From positions 17,927,926-17,991,925 of the forward strand of contig NC_072802.1 of NCBI RefSeq assembly GCF_028583425.1: DNA of 64,000 nucleotides, written 5' to 3'. Positions 53,752 through 64,000 of the stretch are shown piece after piece. This DNA comes from Eublepharis macularius. Its lineage: Eukaryota; Chordata; Lepidosauria; Squamata; Eublepharidae. Numbering within the stretch: position 1 is the first letter of the stretch; each line of letters opens with the position of its first letter. The translations under genes were made by a program, and so were the position numbers. The notes under the pieces were generated by a model. The model did no database searches. It worked only from the letters and a program-made list of their open reading frames with translations, and was not told where the DNA came from.

Positions 53752-54787
53752 TGTGCAGAATCAGTCCGCAGGTGCGGGCCACGTGGCCCACCGTGTCTAC
53801 AACAATCCAACACTGCTGCAAAGGAACACCTCTCCGGACAACTGCACCGAACCTGGAGTAGAATTTCAACACTCCCTTTACGCAGTGACGTACACCATCG
53901 TCTTCATACCAGGCCTCCTGACAAACAGCGTGGCACTGTGGATTTTATGCCGTGTCATCAGCAAGCAGAACAAAACTGTGATTTTCATGGTTAACTTGGC
54001 TGCGGCTGACTTTGCTCATGTTCTCTCTTTACCGTTGAGGATATATTATTACATCAACAACTGCTGGCCGTTTGGGGTCTTCCTTTGTCAGTTCTGCTTC
54101 TACGTCAAGTATCTCAACATGTATGCAAGCATTTGCTTCCTTACCTGCATCAGCGTGCAAAGATACTTTTTCCTCCTCCACCCGTTCAGAGCCAAAAACT
54201 GGAAACGGAGGTACAATGTGGCCATATGCCTCGCCGTGTGGATTGTTGTGGGAGTGGCTTGCCTGCCTTTTCCATTGATGAGAGATTCCAAAAAAACTGA
54301 GACTTGCTTCACTGAACTTGGCATCAGGAAGATTTCCAACAAAGCTTTCTCTCTCATAATGGTAATAGTGGCTGAATGTGTCGGCTTTTTGTTACCTCTC
54401 ATCATCATTGTCTATTGCACCTGGAAGACCAAAGCATCACTTCAAGAATATCAAATGCCTCTGCAAAACATGGTGGAAAAGCAGAAAGCTTTGCGGATGG
54501 TGGCCACATGTGCCATTGTGTTTTTTGTGTGTTTCACACCATATCATATTGTTTTTTTCTTCTTTATGATGGTCAAAGAGATGATTATTACAGACTGTGG
54601 AACAGTCACAAGTATTTTATATATTCACCCTTTCTGCTTAAGCCTCGCCAGCCTCAACTGTTGTTTAGATCCCATCCTGTATTTCTTTACAACCTCCGAA
54701 TTCCAAGATCGGATCTCAAGACACAGCAGTTTGGCTATCAGGAGTCGTCTGATGAGCAAGGAAAGCGCTTCTTCGATGAAAGAATAA
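53752..54787 (+). CDS. P2RY10: P2RY10, 3' coding exon (P2Y-like GPCR, lysophosphatidylserine receptor)
   Basis: Encodes 344 residues (from V, 53753) of a class A GPCR of the plasma membrane that matches vertebrate P2RY10 throughout, for example FIPGLLTNSVALWILCR, SLPLRIYYYIN, KYLNMYASICFLTCIS and the C-terminus SRLMSKES. Mammalian P2RY10 responds to lysophosphatidylserine, couples to G12/13 and acts in lymphocytes. Visible landmarks: three N-glycosylation sequons before helix 1 (N3, N25, N30); helices about 43-66, 76-100, 110-140, 157-175, 199-222, 247-273, 286-312; disulfide cysteines C112 and C185; QRY (136-138) instead of DRY; CFTPYH (260-265) in helix 6; DPILY (306-310) in helix 7. No ATG occurs in frame upstream of helix 1, even in the intron, so the start codon is in an earlier exon not found here. 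No premature stop; the gene looks functional. Stop TAA at 54785-54787. Confidence 0.93.
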
Positions 54788-54935
54788 AACCCTAAACCTT
54801 CCCCTCTCTCTTTTTTTTAAATTAAAAACGGATTTCAAGTTGGACAATCAGTAAAAACACTTCTGCAATTTTATGTGAGACACTTCCAGAGGAACTTGGA
54901 ATGTGTGTGTAATAAATGTCACCAGTAAAAGAAAA
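54788..54935 (+). other. P2RY10: P2RY10 3' UTR (minimal) with poly(A) signal
   Basis: AATAAA at 54911-54916, about 125 bp after the stop codon. The following GT-poor stretch and cleavage site are inferred; a longer UTR using a later signal cannot be excluded. Confidence 0.65.
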
Positions 54936-55391
54936 AATGGAGGTCAATTCTAGTTGTGTCTACTCAGAGTCTCTCTACACGAGACACGTCAGTGGATGTT
55001 TGTCAAGTGTAGGGAGACGCAATGTTAGATGGGAAGTGTAGTTTTAAAAGACAGAGCTGGCAGAGATCACTCTTCAGAGGGTTTGTTAATTTCATCTTCT
55101 CCTCCTGGAAGGCTCTGTCAATTTCACCTCTCCAATCTAAAACTGTATGGGATCGCAACCAGAGGGCAGTGAGGAATGGAAATGGGCTGGAGCCGCCTCC
55201 TATAGCTGGGCTTGGACCTGAAGAGGTTATAATGGGCTGAAGTTTCCCTTCTGGCATTTCACAGCCCCTTCACACAGCTCCGGTGCAAAGCAAAGCCTTT
55301 GCCCTGCTGCCAGATCTGTCTTTTTAAACTACCCTTCCTGGCTAACATTGTATCTCCCAACACGTGTTCTTCATGTTTCAGATGTCTTGAG
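54936..55391. other. Anonymous sequence downstream of P2RY10
   Basis: No repeat or exon recognised. Confidence 0.5.
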
Positions 55392-55472
55392 TAGAGAGCC
55401 TCTCAGAAGTAAGTCCCACTGATTTCAACCGGACTTACACCTAGTAAGTGTATATAAGATTGTAGCCTATGA
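55392..55472. repeat. Short TIR element family G, decayed
   Basis: cctctcagaagtaagtccca and gtgtatataagattgtagcc match the complete unit at 63903-63992. Confidence 0.5.
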
Positions 55473-55674
55473 GTTCTTATTGGTTAATTAATTATATCTG
55501 CATAAATTAGCATGTGAATATACCAAGTGAGGCAACCAGAAATCTGCAGTCTGTTACTGGATGGGATGAGCCTCCGTAACTGCAGATCTAAATGCTTTTT
55601 TAGTGACAAAGCATTCCTAGTTTCTTGTGTGACTCCACCCACCCAAGCAAGCTCAGGCAGGGTGTAATCACAGG

Positions 55675-55852
55675 CAGTTGTAGTGGTTAGAGTGTCGAAC
55701 TAGGATGTGGGAGGCACCTGTTTGAATCCCCACTCTGCCATGGAAGCTTGCTGGGTGACCTTGAGCCAGTCGCACACTCTCAGCATAACATACCTCACAG
55801 GGTTGTTGTGAGGATACAATGGAGGAGAGGAGAACAACGTAAGCTGATTTGG
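55675..55852 (+). repeat. CORE-SINE
   Basis: gttgtagtggttagagtgtc (box A), ctgtttgaatccccactctg (box B), gcttgctgggtgaccttgag core, cctcacagggttgttgtgag. Well preserved. Confidence 0.85.
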
Positions 55853-55857
55853 GTGCC

Positions 55858-56212
55858 TGCCCCTGCCCCTTTAATAGAGGCTTAATGGGATATTATTTAC
55901 CTCCATGCAATGAAAAACTTCAACTGCCCATTTCCATACATTATAAGCCTCTGTTAAAAGGGAAAGACAGTGGCCGTTTTCACACTGCTTACCGGCCACG
56001 GAACATCGTGCCGAGCTCCCGGAATGACAGCGTCTTCCTGGTGTGATTTTGCGCGAGTTCTCGAGTTCTCTGGTGCGATTTCGCGCGAGTCCAGGAGTTC
56101 TCGAAATCGCACTAGGAAGACGCTGTCATTCCGGGAGCTCGGCACGATGTTCCATGGCCGGTAAGCAGTGTGAAAACGGCCATTGTTCCTGCAGGTTTAG
56201 GCAACCCTAAGG
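55858..56212. mobile_element. MITE with TTTAATAGAGGC ends, interrupted
   Basis: Inverse homologue of 8360-8536: ccctttaatagaggcttaat at the left, catggaggtaaata in inverse (ttatttacctccatgc), and taagcctctgttaaaaggg; after an insertion the border aggcaacccta appears. Splits around 55972-56181. Confidence 0.6.
55972..56181. mobile_element. Palindromic TIR element, 210 bp, nested
   Basis: Arms of about 67 bp are nearly identical inverses: ggccgttttcacactgctta...cagcgtcttcc against ggaagacgctg...taagcagtgtgaaaacggcc. The centre repeats gcgcgagt twice. Ends resemble 38527-38822. The target duplication is too short to be certain. Confidence 0.75.
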
Positions 56213-56703
56213 ACAAGGTCTTGCTCTGTAAACAGAGACCCATATTCATAGTTACAATAGCCTTTGAAATACTTCTGTGATGGTTGCACATGTGCCCCCA
56301 TACGCTTATACTAAATATTGTGGTATGTTCCTTGTTTAAAACGGGGATTTAAAAAAAATCTTCCAATTTACAAGAATTTGCCAGGTTATTGAAGGTGATT
56401 TTTTACTCGCTACGGGACCAAATGTTTATTTAGAGGCCATTTTGCATGTGTTCATTTCACATAGTCATTGTGAAATAATGAGAGTTTGGGAGGAATTTCC
56501 CTACCGCTTGTGGAGAAATGTTCATGTGTTTGCTTCAGTACAAATTGCGATCAAATGAGCTGCATTCACCCTTGGCTTTTTGATGATTCTTGACTCTGAG
56601 GATGTAGCAGAGGCATTCCCTCAGATGTGCGAAAGCAGGTGGAGGAATGCCTCTCCTAACGTGGCTCCTGTGTCACTCACAATTTTTGTAAGTCCTTATA
56701 TCT
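56213..56703. other. Anonymous sequence
   Basis: No gene or repeat recognised. Confidence 0.5.
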
Positions 56704-56718
56704 AAATAATTAACTTTA

Positions 56719-57424
56719 TTTAAAGAGAACTTACATGTTTTATAGATGGTATTTAACACTCGATGGGCATGTCAAAATGTATAAAAACATGTCAAATAAG
56801 TGCTGGAAATGTGGGAAGCATACAGGGACATTTTACCATATGTGGTGGACCTGTAAAGAGGCGCATAAATTTTGAACAATGGTACATACATTTTTACAAA
56901 CTATCTTACAAGTTTCAATTCCTTTCAAACCAGAGTTCATTTTGTTAAATCGTATGCCAGATGTACTGAGCAAAGAGCAGAAATACTTTATAGTACATGT
57001 GGTAACAGCGGCGAGAATTTTATTAGCATCTTACTGGAAACGCCCGACGATCCCCCTGCAAGAAGATTTAATAACAAAGATAATGGAAAATGCAGAAATG
57101 GACAAATTAACTTCATTAATGAAAGGACAAATGGAAGAAGACTTTTTTGTTCCACGGACCCCCTTCTACAACTGAATTAAAATTAAATATAAAGACTAAC
57201 ATGTAGCAAATATATAAAGGCACTATCATAATTTGTTACCAGTAAACACAGTTGAACACTTGGTAGAAAAATATGATGTATAGATAACTATAACGTTGAT
57301 GTAAGCAGCCTAAATGACTTTTTCCCCCTTCTCTTCTTTTCTATTTCTCCTTATTAATTTTCCCTTCTCTTATTTCTACTTTTATGGAAAAAACAATAAA
57401 ACATGTTACAAAAAAAACCAACGC
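56719..57424 (+). mobile_element. L1 LINE, C-terminal end of ORF2 and 3' UTR
   Basis: Encodes the zinc-knuckle end of L1 ORF2 (CWKCGKHTGTFYHMWWTC, about 56797-56850) and then FILLNRMPDVLSKEQKYFIV, TAARILLASYWKRP and a stop at 57176. AATAAA at 57393-57398 and an A-rich tail follow. Flanks aaataattaactttа-like (56704-56718) and aaataattaatttta (57425-57439) differ at one position and mark a 15-bp target duplication. A single coding-frame change lies near 56870. 5'-truncated. Confidence 0.87.
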
Positions 57425-57439
57425 AAATAATTAATTTTA

Positions 57440-58619
57440 AAAATCTGCTGCCAGGTTTTTAATTTATTTTTTAAAAAACAAACAGATGATTTGACAAAAC
57501 GAAGAGAAGCAGTTCTTAAGAACCACAAAATTTTAGAATTATATACCCAAAAATATAAGATCTATACAGAGATATGCCAATGTCTCAAACTTGTCATGGG
57601 AATCTGGCATGTGAACTTTGGAACTGTGATATGTATCTGAAGAAGTGCAGTAGTTGGATTTAACTGGAAGATTTAAAATAATTCTAGAGCCATTCATGAA
57701 ACTAACTTGATTCAGAAGCCTTCGTGATATTTCCACTCTTTCCAGGAAAGTGTCCGAAGAAGAGGTTCCTTCTTAGAATGGCTACTGGATTCCTATAACT
57801 TTTGTCCTATTTTGTCAAGATCTTACACTTTGTACTGCCCATCATTCAAAAATTTCTCTCTCTTCCTCTCTCTAATTAGCATTTTTTGTTCTATGAATAG
57901 ATGACTAACCGAGCAATCCTAAGCAGACTGACACCATTCTAAACCCATGGACTTCAATGGACAAAAGGGTACAATTCTGCTAAGTGTGGCACTGACAACA
58001 TCACAGCCCCTAATAAAAACTACCCCGGTTTACTTGAATGGTTTGCTCATGAAAAAACTAGAGAAACAGCAATCGTGTATAGATACCAACTGGCAGAGGA
58101 TTACAGGGGGGAACACCAAGTGATATCATGATTCAAAATTGGATAACAAAAGGGCTGGTTGAAAGGCTGGGGGGTCTCTTGGATCTTAGTCTAAGCTTCT
58201 AACCACTATTCCGTGCTCTCTCTCGATTAATTAACCTTATCAAGAAGATGCTGCAAAATTATCAATAAAGCTATCAGCCTTGGCAACTAGCATTGCACCT
58301 GCCTTGTCTGGATTTCCTTTCGGCTTGTTTTTCTCAGCCAAATGACTGAACAACAGGCTCTAACCTACAGCAGGGACAGCCGCTTCTTGGGGTTTAGTTA
58401 AAGAAATATATCATCAGGGGTCATTGGTATGCTCCAAAGCTTTGGATATTTTCATCCAGGCATTACATTGATTAAACAAGGTTAAATTCCTAATTACTAA
58501 TTCAGAACCCCTGGCAATGAGTTTCTGAACACAATCCTAAACCATCTTTAAACCATCTAAGCTCTCTTCCCCTAATCCTTACACCAAGTTCCAGGCACTG
58601 TAAGAAAACTGAGTTGGCA
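57440..58619. other. Anonymous sequence with a family G relic
   Basis: gagcaatcctaagcagactg at about 57912 and ctaagtgtggcact near 57980 look like a decayed family G element. Otherwise nothing recognised. Confidence 0.45.
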
Positions 58620-58955
58620 ACTGTTTTGAGGGAATCCAAGAGATCCGGCAAAATTAACATGAAGACATGCCCTAGTTAATATCCAGGATAGACTACTCCA
58701 ACGCACTGCACTTGGGGCTTCCCTTGAAGACATTGGAAGGTTCAACCAGCCCAGAACACAGCTGTTAGAGCACTTATTGACACCTGTTATAGCAGACACA
58801 TAATACCTTTTACATTGGTTTGCAGTTTGCTTCCAGACTCAGCTCCAAGTGTTGGTTTTGACCTTTAAGCCTTAAATGCTTTGGATCTGTTACCTAAAGA
58901 CTGTATTTTTCCATAACAACCTGTCCCAATCCCTGAGATCAGTGAACGGGGCCCT
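58620..58955 (+). mobile_element. L2-like LINE fragment, decayed
   Basis: SRIDYSNALHLGLPLKTLEG (about 58675-58735) is the conserved C-terminal block of L2-type ORF2; the following sequence continues it in shifted frames. Confidence 0.65.
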
Positions 58956-59656
58956 CTTGTGGAAACCTGCCTTGTGTGAAGTAAGATTGGTGGGGTTTGT
59001 AGGAGGATCTTTTTTAGCTGCTATCTCTGCAATGTGGCATTATTTGTGTTCCAGAAGTCATGAAAGAGATATGCATGCTCTGTCGTTTCTGTCAGTAGCT
59101 AGGAGTAAGAGGTACACTGGTTCATAAAATGGAGGCTCCATTTAGCTATCATGACAAATAACCCTTGCTTATATTTATCTGCTCAGAACTGGTCTTGTCT
59201 TTTTAAAAAGCCACTTCACGACCAAGATTCCCTTCTGCAGCAATAAATTCAGTTGCATTTACCCTTCAAAAACAATTCAAATGCAATAAACCCTTGCATT
59301 CATTTTTTTTTTTACAAATAGGCATTTTTTTTAAAAAAAAGTGCTGCCCTTTCTCCTTTGCCTTTTCCCTTCATTTTCAAAAGACTTAGGTAATGTTATT
59401 GACGCTTTCTTCAGGTGCCCATTATTTTTAACTGCTGTGATAAACAATCTGTATTTGCATTTTCTCTTTCAGACCAGAAACACCACGTGTTTTAAAAAGA
59501 GAAACCAAACTGCCTGAGGAGTAATACTTTTTGTACGCCTCTAATACCAGGTTTCTGAACACTGACATCTAGGGGAGAACAGAGATCTCCTGAGACGAGC
59601 CTCTTAGCAACAGCAAAAGAGAAGCTCACATGTTCCTCTGGATTCACAGAGAAATG
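58956..59656. other. Anonymous sequence
   Basis: A-rich and T-rich runs near 59305-59340. No gene. Confidence 0.5.
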
Positions 59657-59860
59657 AGAGCCAAACTACATGTGACGTCTTACACAGGTTGGACACTAGT
59701 CGGCTTCCCTCAAGTTTTGATGGGAAATGTAGGCATCCTGGTCTTGCAGCTGTAATGGAGAGCCAAGCTGTAAAACCAGGGCACCTACATTTCCCATCAA
59801 AACTTGAGGGAAGCTGACAAGTGTCCAACCTGTGTAAGACGTCACTTGTAGTTTGGCTCT
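59657..59860. mobile_element. TIR element family E, complete palindrome
   Basis: agagccaaactacatgtgac and gtcacttgtagtttggctct are inverse ends; arms of about 95 bp continue through acaggttggacactagtcgg and caagttttgatgggaaatg. 204 bp, non-coding. Half a copy lies at 38825. Confidence 0.78.
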
Positions 59861-59999
59861 GAGATGGTAGAATGGATGGTACCTTTTCAATCCATCCTAC
59901 CACATCTGCTCTCTGTCACCTCATTCTCCTCCATGTATAAACCAGGCCTAAGAGGCCAGGCTGGATATCACTTGGGAACACAAAGGAATAGAGTTAGAG

Positions 60000-60312
60000 T
60001 TTCCAGATGCCCGCCGATGGTGGTTGGTTTTTAACAAATCAGCCCCGCATGCACCCCGTCACTTCCACGTCACGCTGGAAATGACATCATTCCCGGAGCA
60101 ACATGGAAGTCATCTGGAGTGGGTGGGAGTGCCCTGCAGGGTTCCTTAGCCCATTCTCATGCTTCTGACCACTGGCCAGATGAGAGGTGGCCGTGGGCGG
60201 AGGCTGAGTTAAAGATCCCCCAACCCCACTGAGGGAAAGGAGCTGAGGTAACTCTAATTTGGAGATAAGTTCTAATCTGGAGCTCTCTTGGCCCCACCTG
60301 AAGGTTGGCAAC
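60000..60312. mobile_element. hAT-like MITE, decayed composite
   Basis: gagtttccagatgcccgccg at the left, gaaatgacatcattcccgg inside and cacctgaaggttggcaacat at the right. Resembles a family C element with family B sequence at the right. Limits uncertain. Confidence 0.45.
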
Positions 60313-61363
60313 ATTAGGAGTGACAAAGAGTTCTGTTTGGGAGGGTTGCTAGTTCTGGCACAGGCCCCTTTCTTACAAAGACGACCTGTCAGGACTGTCT
60401 GTGACCCACACAGCACTTCCATCTTGCTTTCCTCACTTGCTGTAATTTTCCAGTATTTGTTTTTGTCTGCAGGTTCACAGGAGCAGCTGGGTTCCCAAGA
60501 CGGTCTTACCTGGGATGGCTCCGCAGCGACCTTGGAGCCGTTACTGTCACATTCTATCCTAGCTGGGCAGGCAAGGGGGGTGGGGGATGGTTCGGAGAGT
60601 TTGATATCCTGTAACCAGCCTTAACACGTCATTCTCAACAAGAGTTCTGTGTACAGCCAAAGATTCTCTTAGGCTTTGGATTATCTACGGACACTTGCAT
60701 ATTCTGAATATATATTCTCTCAATAAATAACCTTTGACTCAAGAGACTTTGGATTTCTTGCTGCAAGGGGTGGGAGATGAAATTAGAGTATCCTGCCTTC
60801 CATAGACTGACACTACCACTGCTGAGAGCAAAAGCTGGTTCCCTGAATCCCGGAAGAAGCTCCACGTATCAACAGTGACTGCTGGGACATTTATCTTCTT
60901 GGCTCAAACGATATGAGGGAGAGGGAGCTGGAATCGTAGTTTTTCAACCAAATGTCATCAAAATTGCGGAAAAACTTCTTCTCTCTGCCCCAGTTTCAAG
61001 CAAATTGGGCAAAGGGTTTAAATTCTTCGGGCCCTGAAAAGGTCCCCTCAACCACTGTAATTGCACTTCCATTATTCCTTATAGGAGATTTTTTTTCAGG
61101 GGTGTGTGTGTGACTCGTTGTTTTTCAATCAAAGGTCACCAAAATTTCAGGGGACCTACTTTTGCCTGTCCAGCAAAGACCCCCCCCCCCACACACACAC
61201 ATACACACTCTATTTTCAAGCAAATTGGACAAAGGCTTTGAATTCTACAGGCCCCTGAACAAACCAGGCTTTCTTCTTTCAGTGGGGGGGGGGAGTCTCT
61301 CCACTGCACAAAAGACAGGGGAAGGAGAATGGCAGCTTTTTGCGACTTGTGATTGGCTGGGAG
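60313..61363. other. Anonymous sequence
   Basis: Contains two related tracts near 60940-61010 and 61120-61240 (tttttcaacc/tttttcaatc, aaggtcacc, tttcaagcaaattgg), suggesting an unrecognised duplicated unit, and a CA run near 61190. No gene. Confidence 0.45.
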
Positions 61364-61855
61364 TAGGGTTGCCAGGCCCCCTTGATCTCCCAGCTGGAGA
61401 TTGGGGCCTGGCTCTTACCTGGGGGGCGGGGGGGAATGCGCGCACGCGCTCCTGCAAGCGTGATGACGTCACTTAGTGACGTCACCACGCAGCCCGTTTG
61501 GGCATGGATCGGGCCCATTGTGGGCCCCTGCAGAGCGCAGGAGCATTCCTGCGCTCTGCAGGGGCCCACAACGGGCCCAATCCACGGCAAAACGGGCCCA
61601 ATCCGCGCCCATTCAGGCACGGATCAGGTCCGTTTTGGCGTGGATCGGGCCCGTTTTGGCGTGAATTGGGTCCGTTGTGGGCCCTTGCAGAGCGCAGGAA
61701 CGCTCCCGCGCTCCACAGGGGCCCCGATCCAGGCCAAAACAGGCCTGATCCTGGCTACTGCTGCGCGCAGGGGCATTGAAGATGCGCACCCCCCTGCTGG
61801 CCAGGTAGGTGGGGGCGGGGGATCCCCCGCCCCCACCGGGGGTCTGGCAGCCCTA
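61364..61855. mobile_element. GC-rich hAT MITE family C
   Basis: tagggttgccaggccccctt to ggtctggcagcccta with a perfect 8-bp duplication gctgggag (61356-61363 and 61856-61863). Two TGACGTCA palindromes lie at 61464-61471 and 61477-61484. Confidence 0.9.
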
Positions 61856-61863
61856 GCTGGGAG

Positions 61864-62973
61864 TGCTCTGTGCTCCTCCCTTTTAAGGGTCTTATTGGAA
61901 GGGAGAAACTCCATTGTCCAGAAAATCAGTAGATATATTTTTTTAAGTACTCATGCTACATGGCTGGTAAGCAGCAGAACTTGGGGGGAACATTGATACT
62001 TTGGGGGAGTGTGTTTTGTTATTCCCAAGCATCTTGGATTTGTGTTATTGTTCCGGAAAATCAAGATGATGATTCGAAACAGTGAATTGCATATATATTT
62101 TCAGCTTGTGAACTCTGTTAGGCACACCCCTAGTTACTACACTGTGTGCGCCTCTCACGTATGAGATGCAGTGCCACTCCACACCCAAAACAGTTCTCAG
62201 GTACTCCTTTCTTAACCTCTCACCATGACCTGTATGACTAACGCATACATCCTTTGAAATGTTTCTCCTGTATGGTGTTTATACCATTGTAAGCTTGCAT
62301 AACCAGAGTTTCGGAGGAAACACATGATCTGTAACCACTTCAACCTGATATTCTCCTGATATTCTAAAACAAGATCTTATTCTTTAAATAGAACCTGTTT
62401 TGTCACATTAATTTTTTTAAAAAAAAAAACTTAGGTGATGCATCTACTGACCCCATCGGTGGGGTCAGTGGTGGTTGTGTTATGATAGCATGAAATAGAT
62501 TTTTCTGTTAGTGTTGCAATGTATGCTTCAAGTTTATGCAAACCCTTCCCCCCGCCCCCCCCAAGATGGTAGCAAAATTAAAGAGGAGGTGCTCTCTACA
62601 GGCATGTCTCAGTAGTCTTTGCAGCAAAGAATTACAAGTATCTAAATCTAATTAATAGTTAATATGTAACTTTTATGTTGGCCTAACAAGCGAAATAAAA
62701 ATATTGTTTCTCAGTTTTATACTTACTCTTCGCTCTTTACTCTTCAATATGAAACATAAGTTTGGGAATGGAGTTGTTTGTGGCTTCGAATAAAATAAGG
62801 TTCTTTTGTTTTAAAACTGTCTCAAGGATCACTTGCTCCTTCTTGAGCCCACCTGTCATTGGAGGGCTTGCTCTGAATGCCCTTACTTTCTGAAATAACC
62901 GAGCCCATCACCAGAGACAGGGCTGTTTCTGCTGTGGCCCCTCAATTGTGGTGAGCCCTTCTTTACCTGTCCT
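61864..62973. other. Anonymous sequence
   Basis: A-run near 62413, C-run near 62550. No gene or repeat recognised. Confidence 0.5.
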
Positions 62974-63232
62974 CGGGGCTTTTTCTGGGAAAAGAGGTGG
63001 TGGAACTCAGTGGGTTGCCCTCAGAAAAAATGGTCACATGGCTGGTGGCCCTGCCCTCTGATCTCCAGACAGAGGGGAGTGTAGATTGCCCTCCGCGCCG
63101 CTGAGCGGAATGGAGTGCAATCTAAACTCCCCTCTGTCTGGAGATCAGGGGGTGGGACCACCAGCCATGTGACCATTTTGAAGAGGTTCTGGAACTCCAT
63201 TCCCCCACGTTCCCCCTGAAAAAAAAGCCCTG
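62974..63232 (+). mobile_element. hAT foldback family A, copy 8
   Basis: cggggctttttctgggaa to ctgaaaaaaaagccctg with a perfect duplication cctgtcct (62966-62973 and 63233-63240). First base changed from the usual cagggc. Inner palindrome about 63032-63170. Confidence 0.9.
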
Positions 63233-63240
63233 CCTGTCCT

Positions 63241-63452
63241 GATATGAATAGCCCAGGCAAGCCAGATCATGTCAGATCTCAGTAACTAAGCAGGGTCAGC
63301 CTTGGTTAGTAATTGTATGGAAGACCTCCAAAAAAGACCAGAGTCACAGAGGCAGGGAATGGCACCCCACCTCTGTGAGTGTCTTGCCATGAAAATCCCA
63401 GCAGGAGTTGTCATAAGACAGCTATGACTTGATGGCACTTCCCCCCACCCCT
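63241..63452 (+). repeat. 5S rRNA-derived SINE
   Basis: gtcagatctcagtaactaag, cagggtcagccttggttagt and aattgtatggaagacc follow the 5S internal promoter; body gaggcagggaatggcacccc and cataagacagctatgacttg as in the 43362 copy. Confidence 0.8.
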
Positions 63453-63902
63453 TTCCCACCTCCACGCACCCAGCTCCAAGGTTCTTGAGGTTTAGGCACC
63501 AACTAAGCATATTTTTATTCCTTCAGACTTCCCATCTGTAACCATCTCCTTTAGCCATTCCCAAGTCTGACATCTGTTAGCTGGTTCCTTCTGTGGTTGG
63601 ATTGTTGTTGACTTTATGAGCTGCTTTGTGTCTAAAGAGATATGGTAGGACAGAAATGGTTTAAATGAAAGCAAGAAACAAAACAATAAAAATGCTGATT
63701 TTATTGCTGATTTTACTGCTGGTTTTATTGATGCTCTTTTAATGGTTTGGTTTATAACTTTTTCCATGTCTCCTCCACTATCGTTGTTGTTGTTTTTTCT
63801 CAACAACGAGGACACAAATGTTTTAACCTTTATTATAACATGCTCCAATTATTATAATATGCTATCATCTTTTCTCTGGGCCACTGGGGAGGAGGCTTAG
63901 GG
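63453..63902. other. Anonymous sequence
   Basis: No gene or repeat recognised; GTT run near 63783. Confidence 0.5.
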
Positions 63903-63992
63903 AGCAATCGTAAGCCAGTCTACTCAGAAGTAAGTCCCATTTTATTCAATGGGGATTGCTCTCAGGAAAGTGTTCTTAGGATTACGCTGTAT
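63903..63992. repeat. Short TIR element family G
   Basis: gagcaatcgtaagccagtct, actcagaagtaagtcccatt, caatggggattgctctcagg and gtgttcttaggattacgctg; the ends gcaatc(g)taagc and (t)taggatta(c)gc are inverse. Widespread-looking 90-bp unit; two decayed copies lie at 55392 and about 57912. Confidence 0.6.
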
Positions 63993-64000
63993 GTAGACAA

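Overview
The window is vertebrate nuclear DNA and almost certainly from a squamate reptile. The diagnostic signs are SINE families typical of lizards: a tRNA-derived SINE with a pyrimidine-flanked ACCTTT-type tail (Sauria-like) and a SINE whose head is a 5S rRNA sequence. With them come CR1, L2-like and L1 LINE pieces, Penelope-like elements and hundreds-of-base-pair non-autonomous hAT transposons. No bacterial-type gene organisation, CRISPR array or operon is present.

Only one host protein gene is supported: the 3' coding exon of P2RY10 (a class A GPCR of the P2Y-like group, known in mammals as a lysophosphatidylserine receptor) at 53752-54787 on the + strand. A clear splice acceptor precedes it and a poly(A) signal follows. 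The exon has no ATG before the first membrane helix, so the initiator codon lies in an upstream exon that I could not locate. The last part of the upstream intron is occupied by a hAT MITE that itself carries a probable solo LTR.

The rest is a layered mobile-element landscape. 0-20 kb: hAT MITEs, CORE-SINEs, a CR1 and a 5'-truncated L1 nested in a palindromic Penelope remnant, then a long minus-strand Penelope-like element (17331-19407) split by a hAT. 20-32 kb: an L2 reverse-transcriptase remnant, a non-autonomous Helitron with a minisatellite core, and a plus-strand Penelope-like element with its GIY-YIG domain. 32-38 kb: the deepest nest, an L2-like LINE (-) interrupted by a DIRS/Ngaro-type tyrosine-recombinase retroelement (+), which contains a Penelope fragment and a hAT MITE; next to it a second L2-like LINE (+) is interrupted by two palindromic Penelope remnants. 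38-51 kb: mostly anonymous sequence with SINEs. 51-64 kb: GC-rich hAT MITEs, P2RY10, a truncated L1 and more MITEs.

Target-site duplications (8 bp for hAT, 9-26 bp for retroelements) allow many insertions to be delimited exactly. The most interesting signal is not a gene. The Penelope-derived ends repeatedly carry a compact RNA motif resembling a hammerhead ribozyme core (CTGANGA, a 6-bp stem with loop TGTG, then GAAA), with stem base-pair changes that compensate between subfamilies. Several of these ends are arranged as near-perfect inverted dimers flanked by target duplications. I did not find a convincing new multi-gene biological system.
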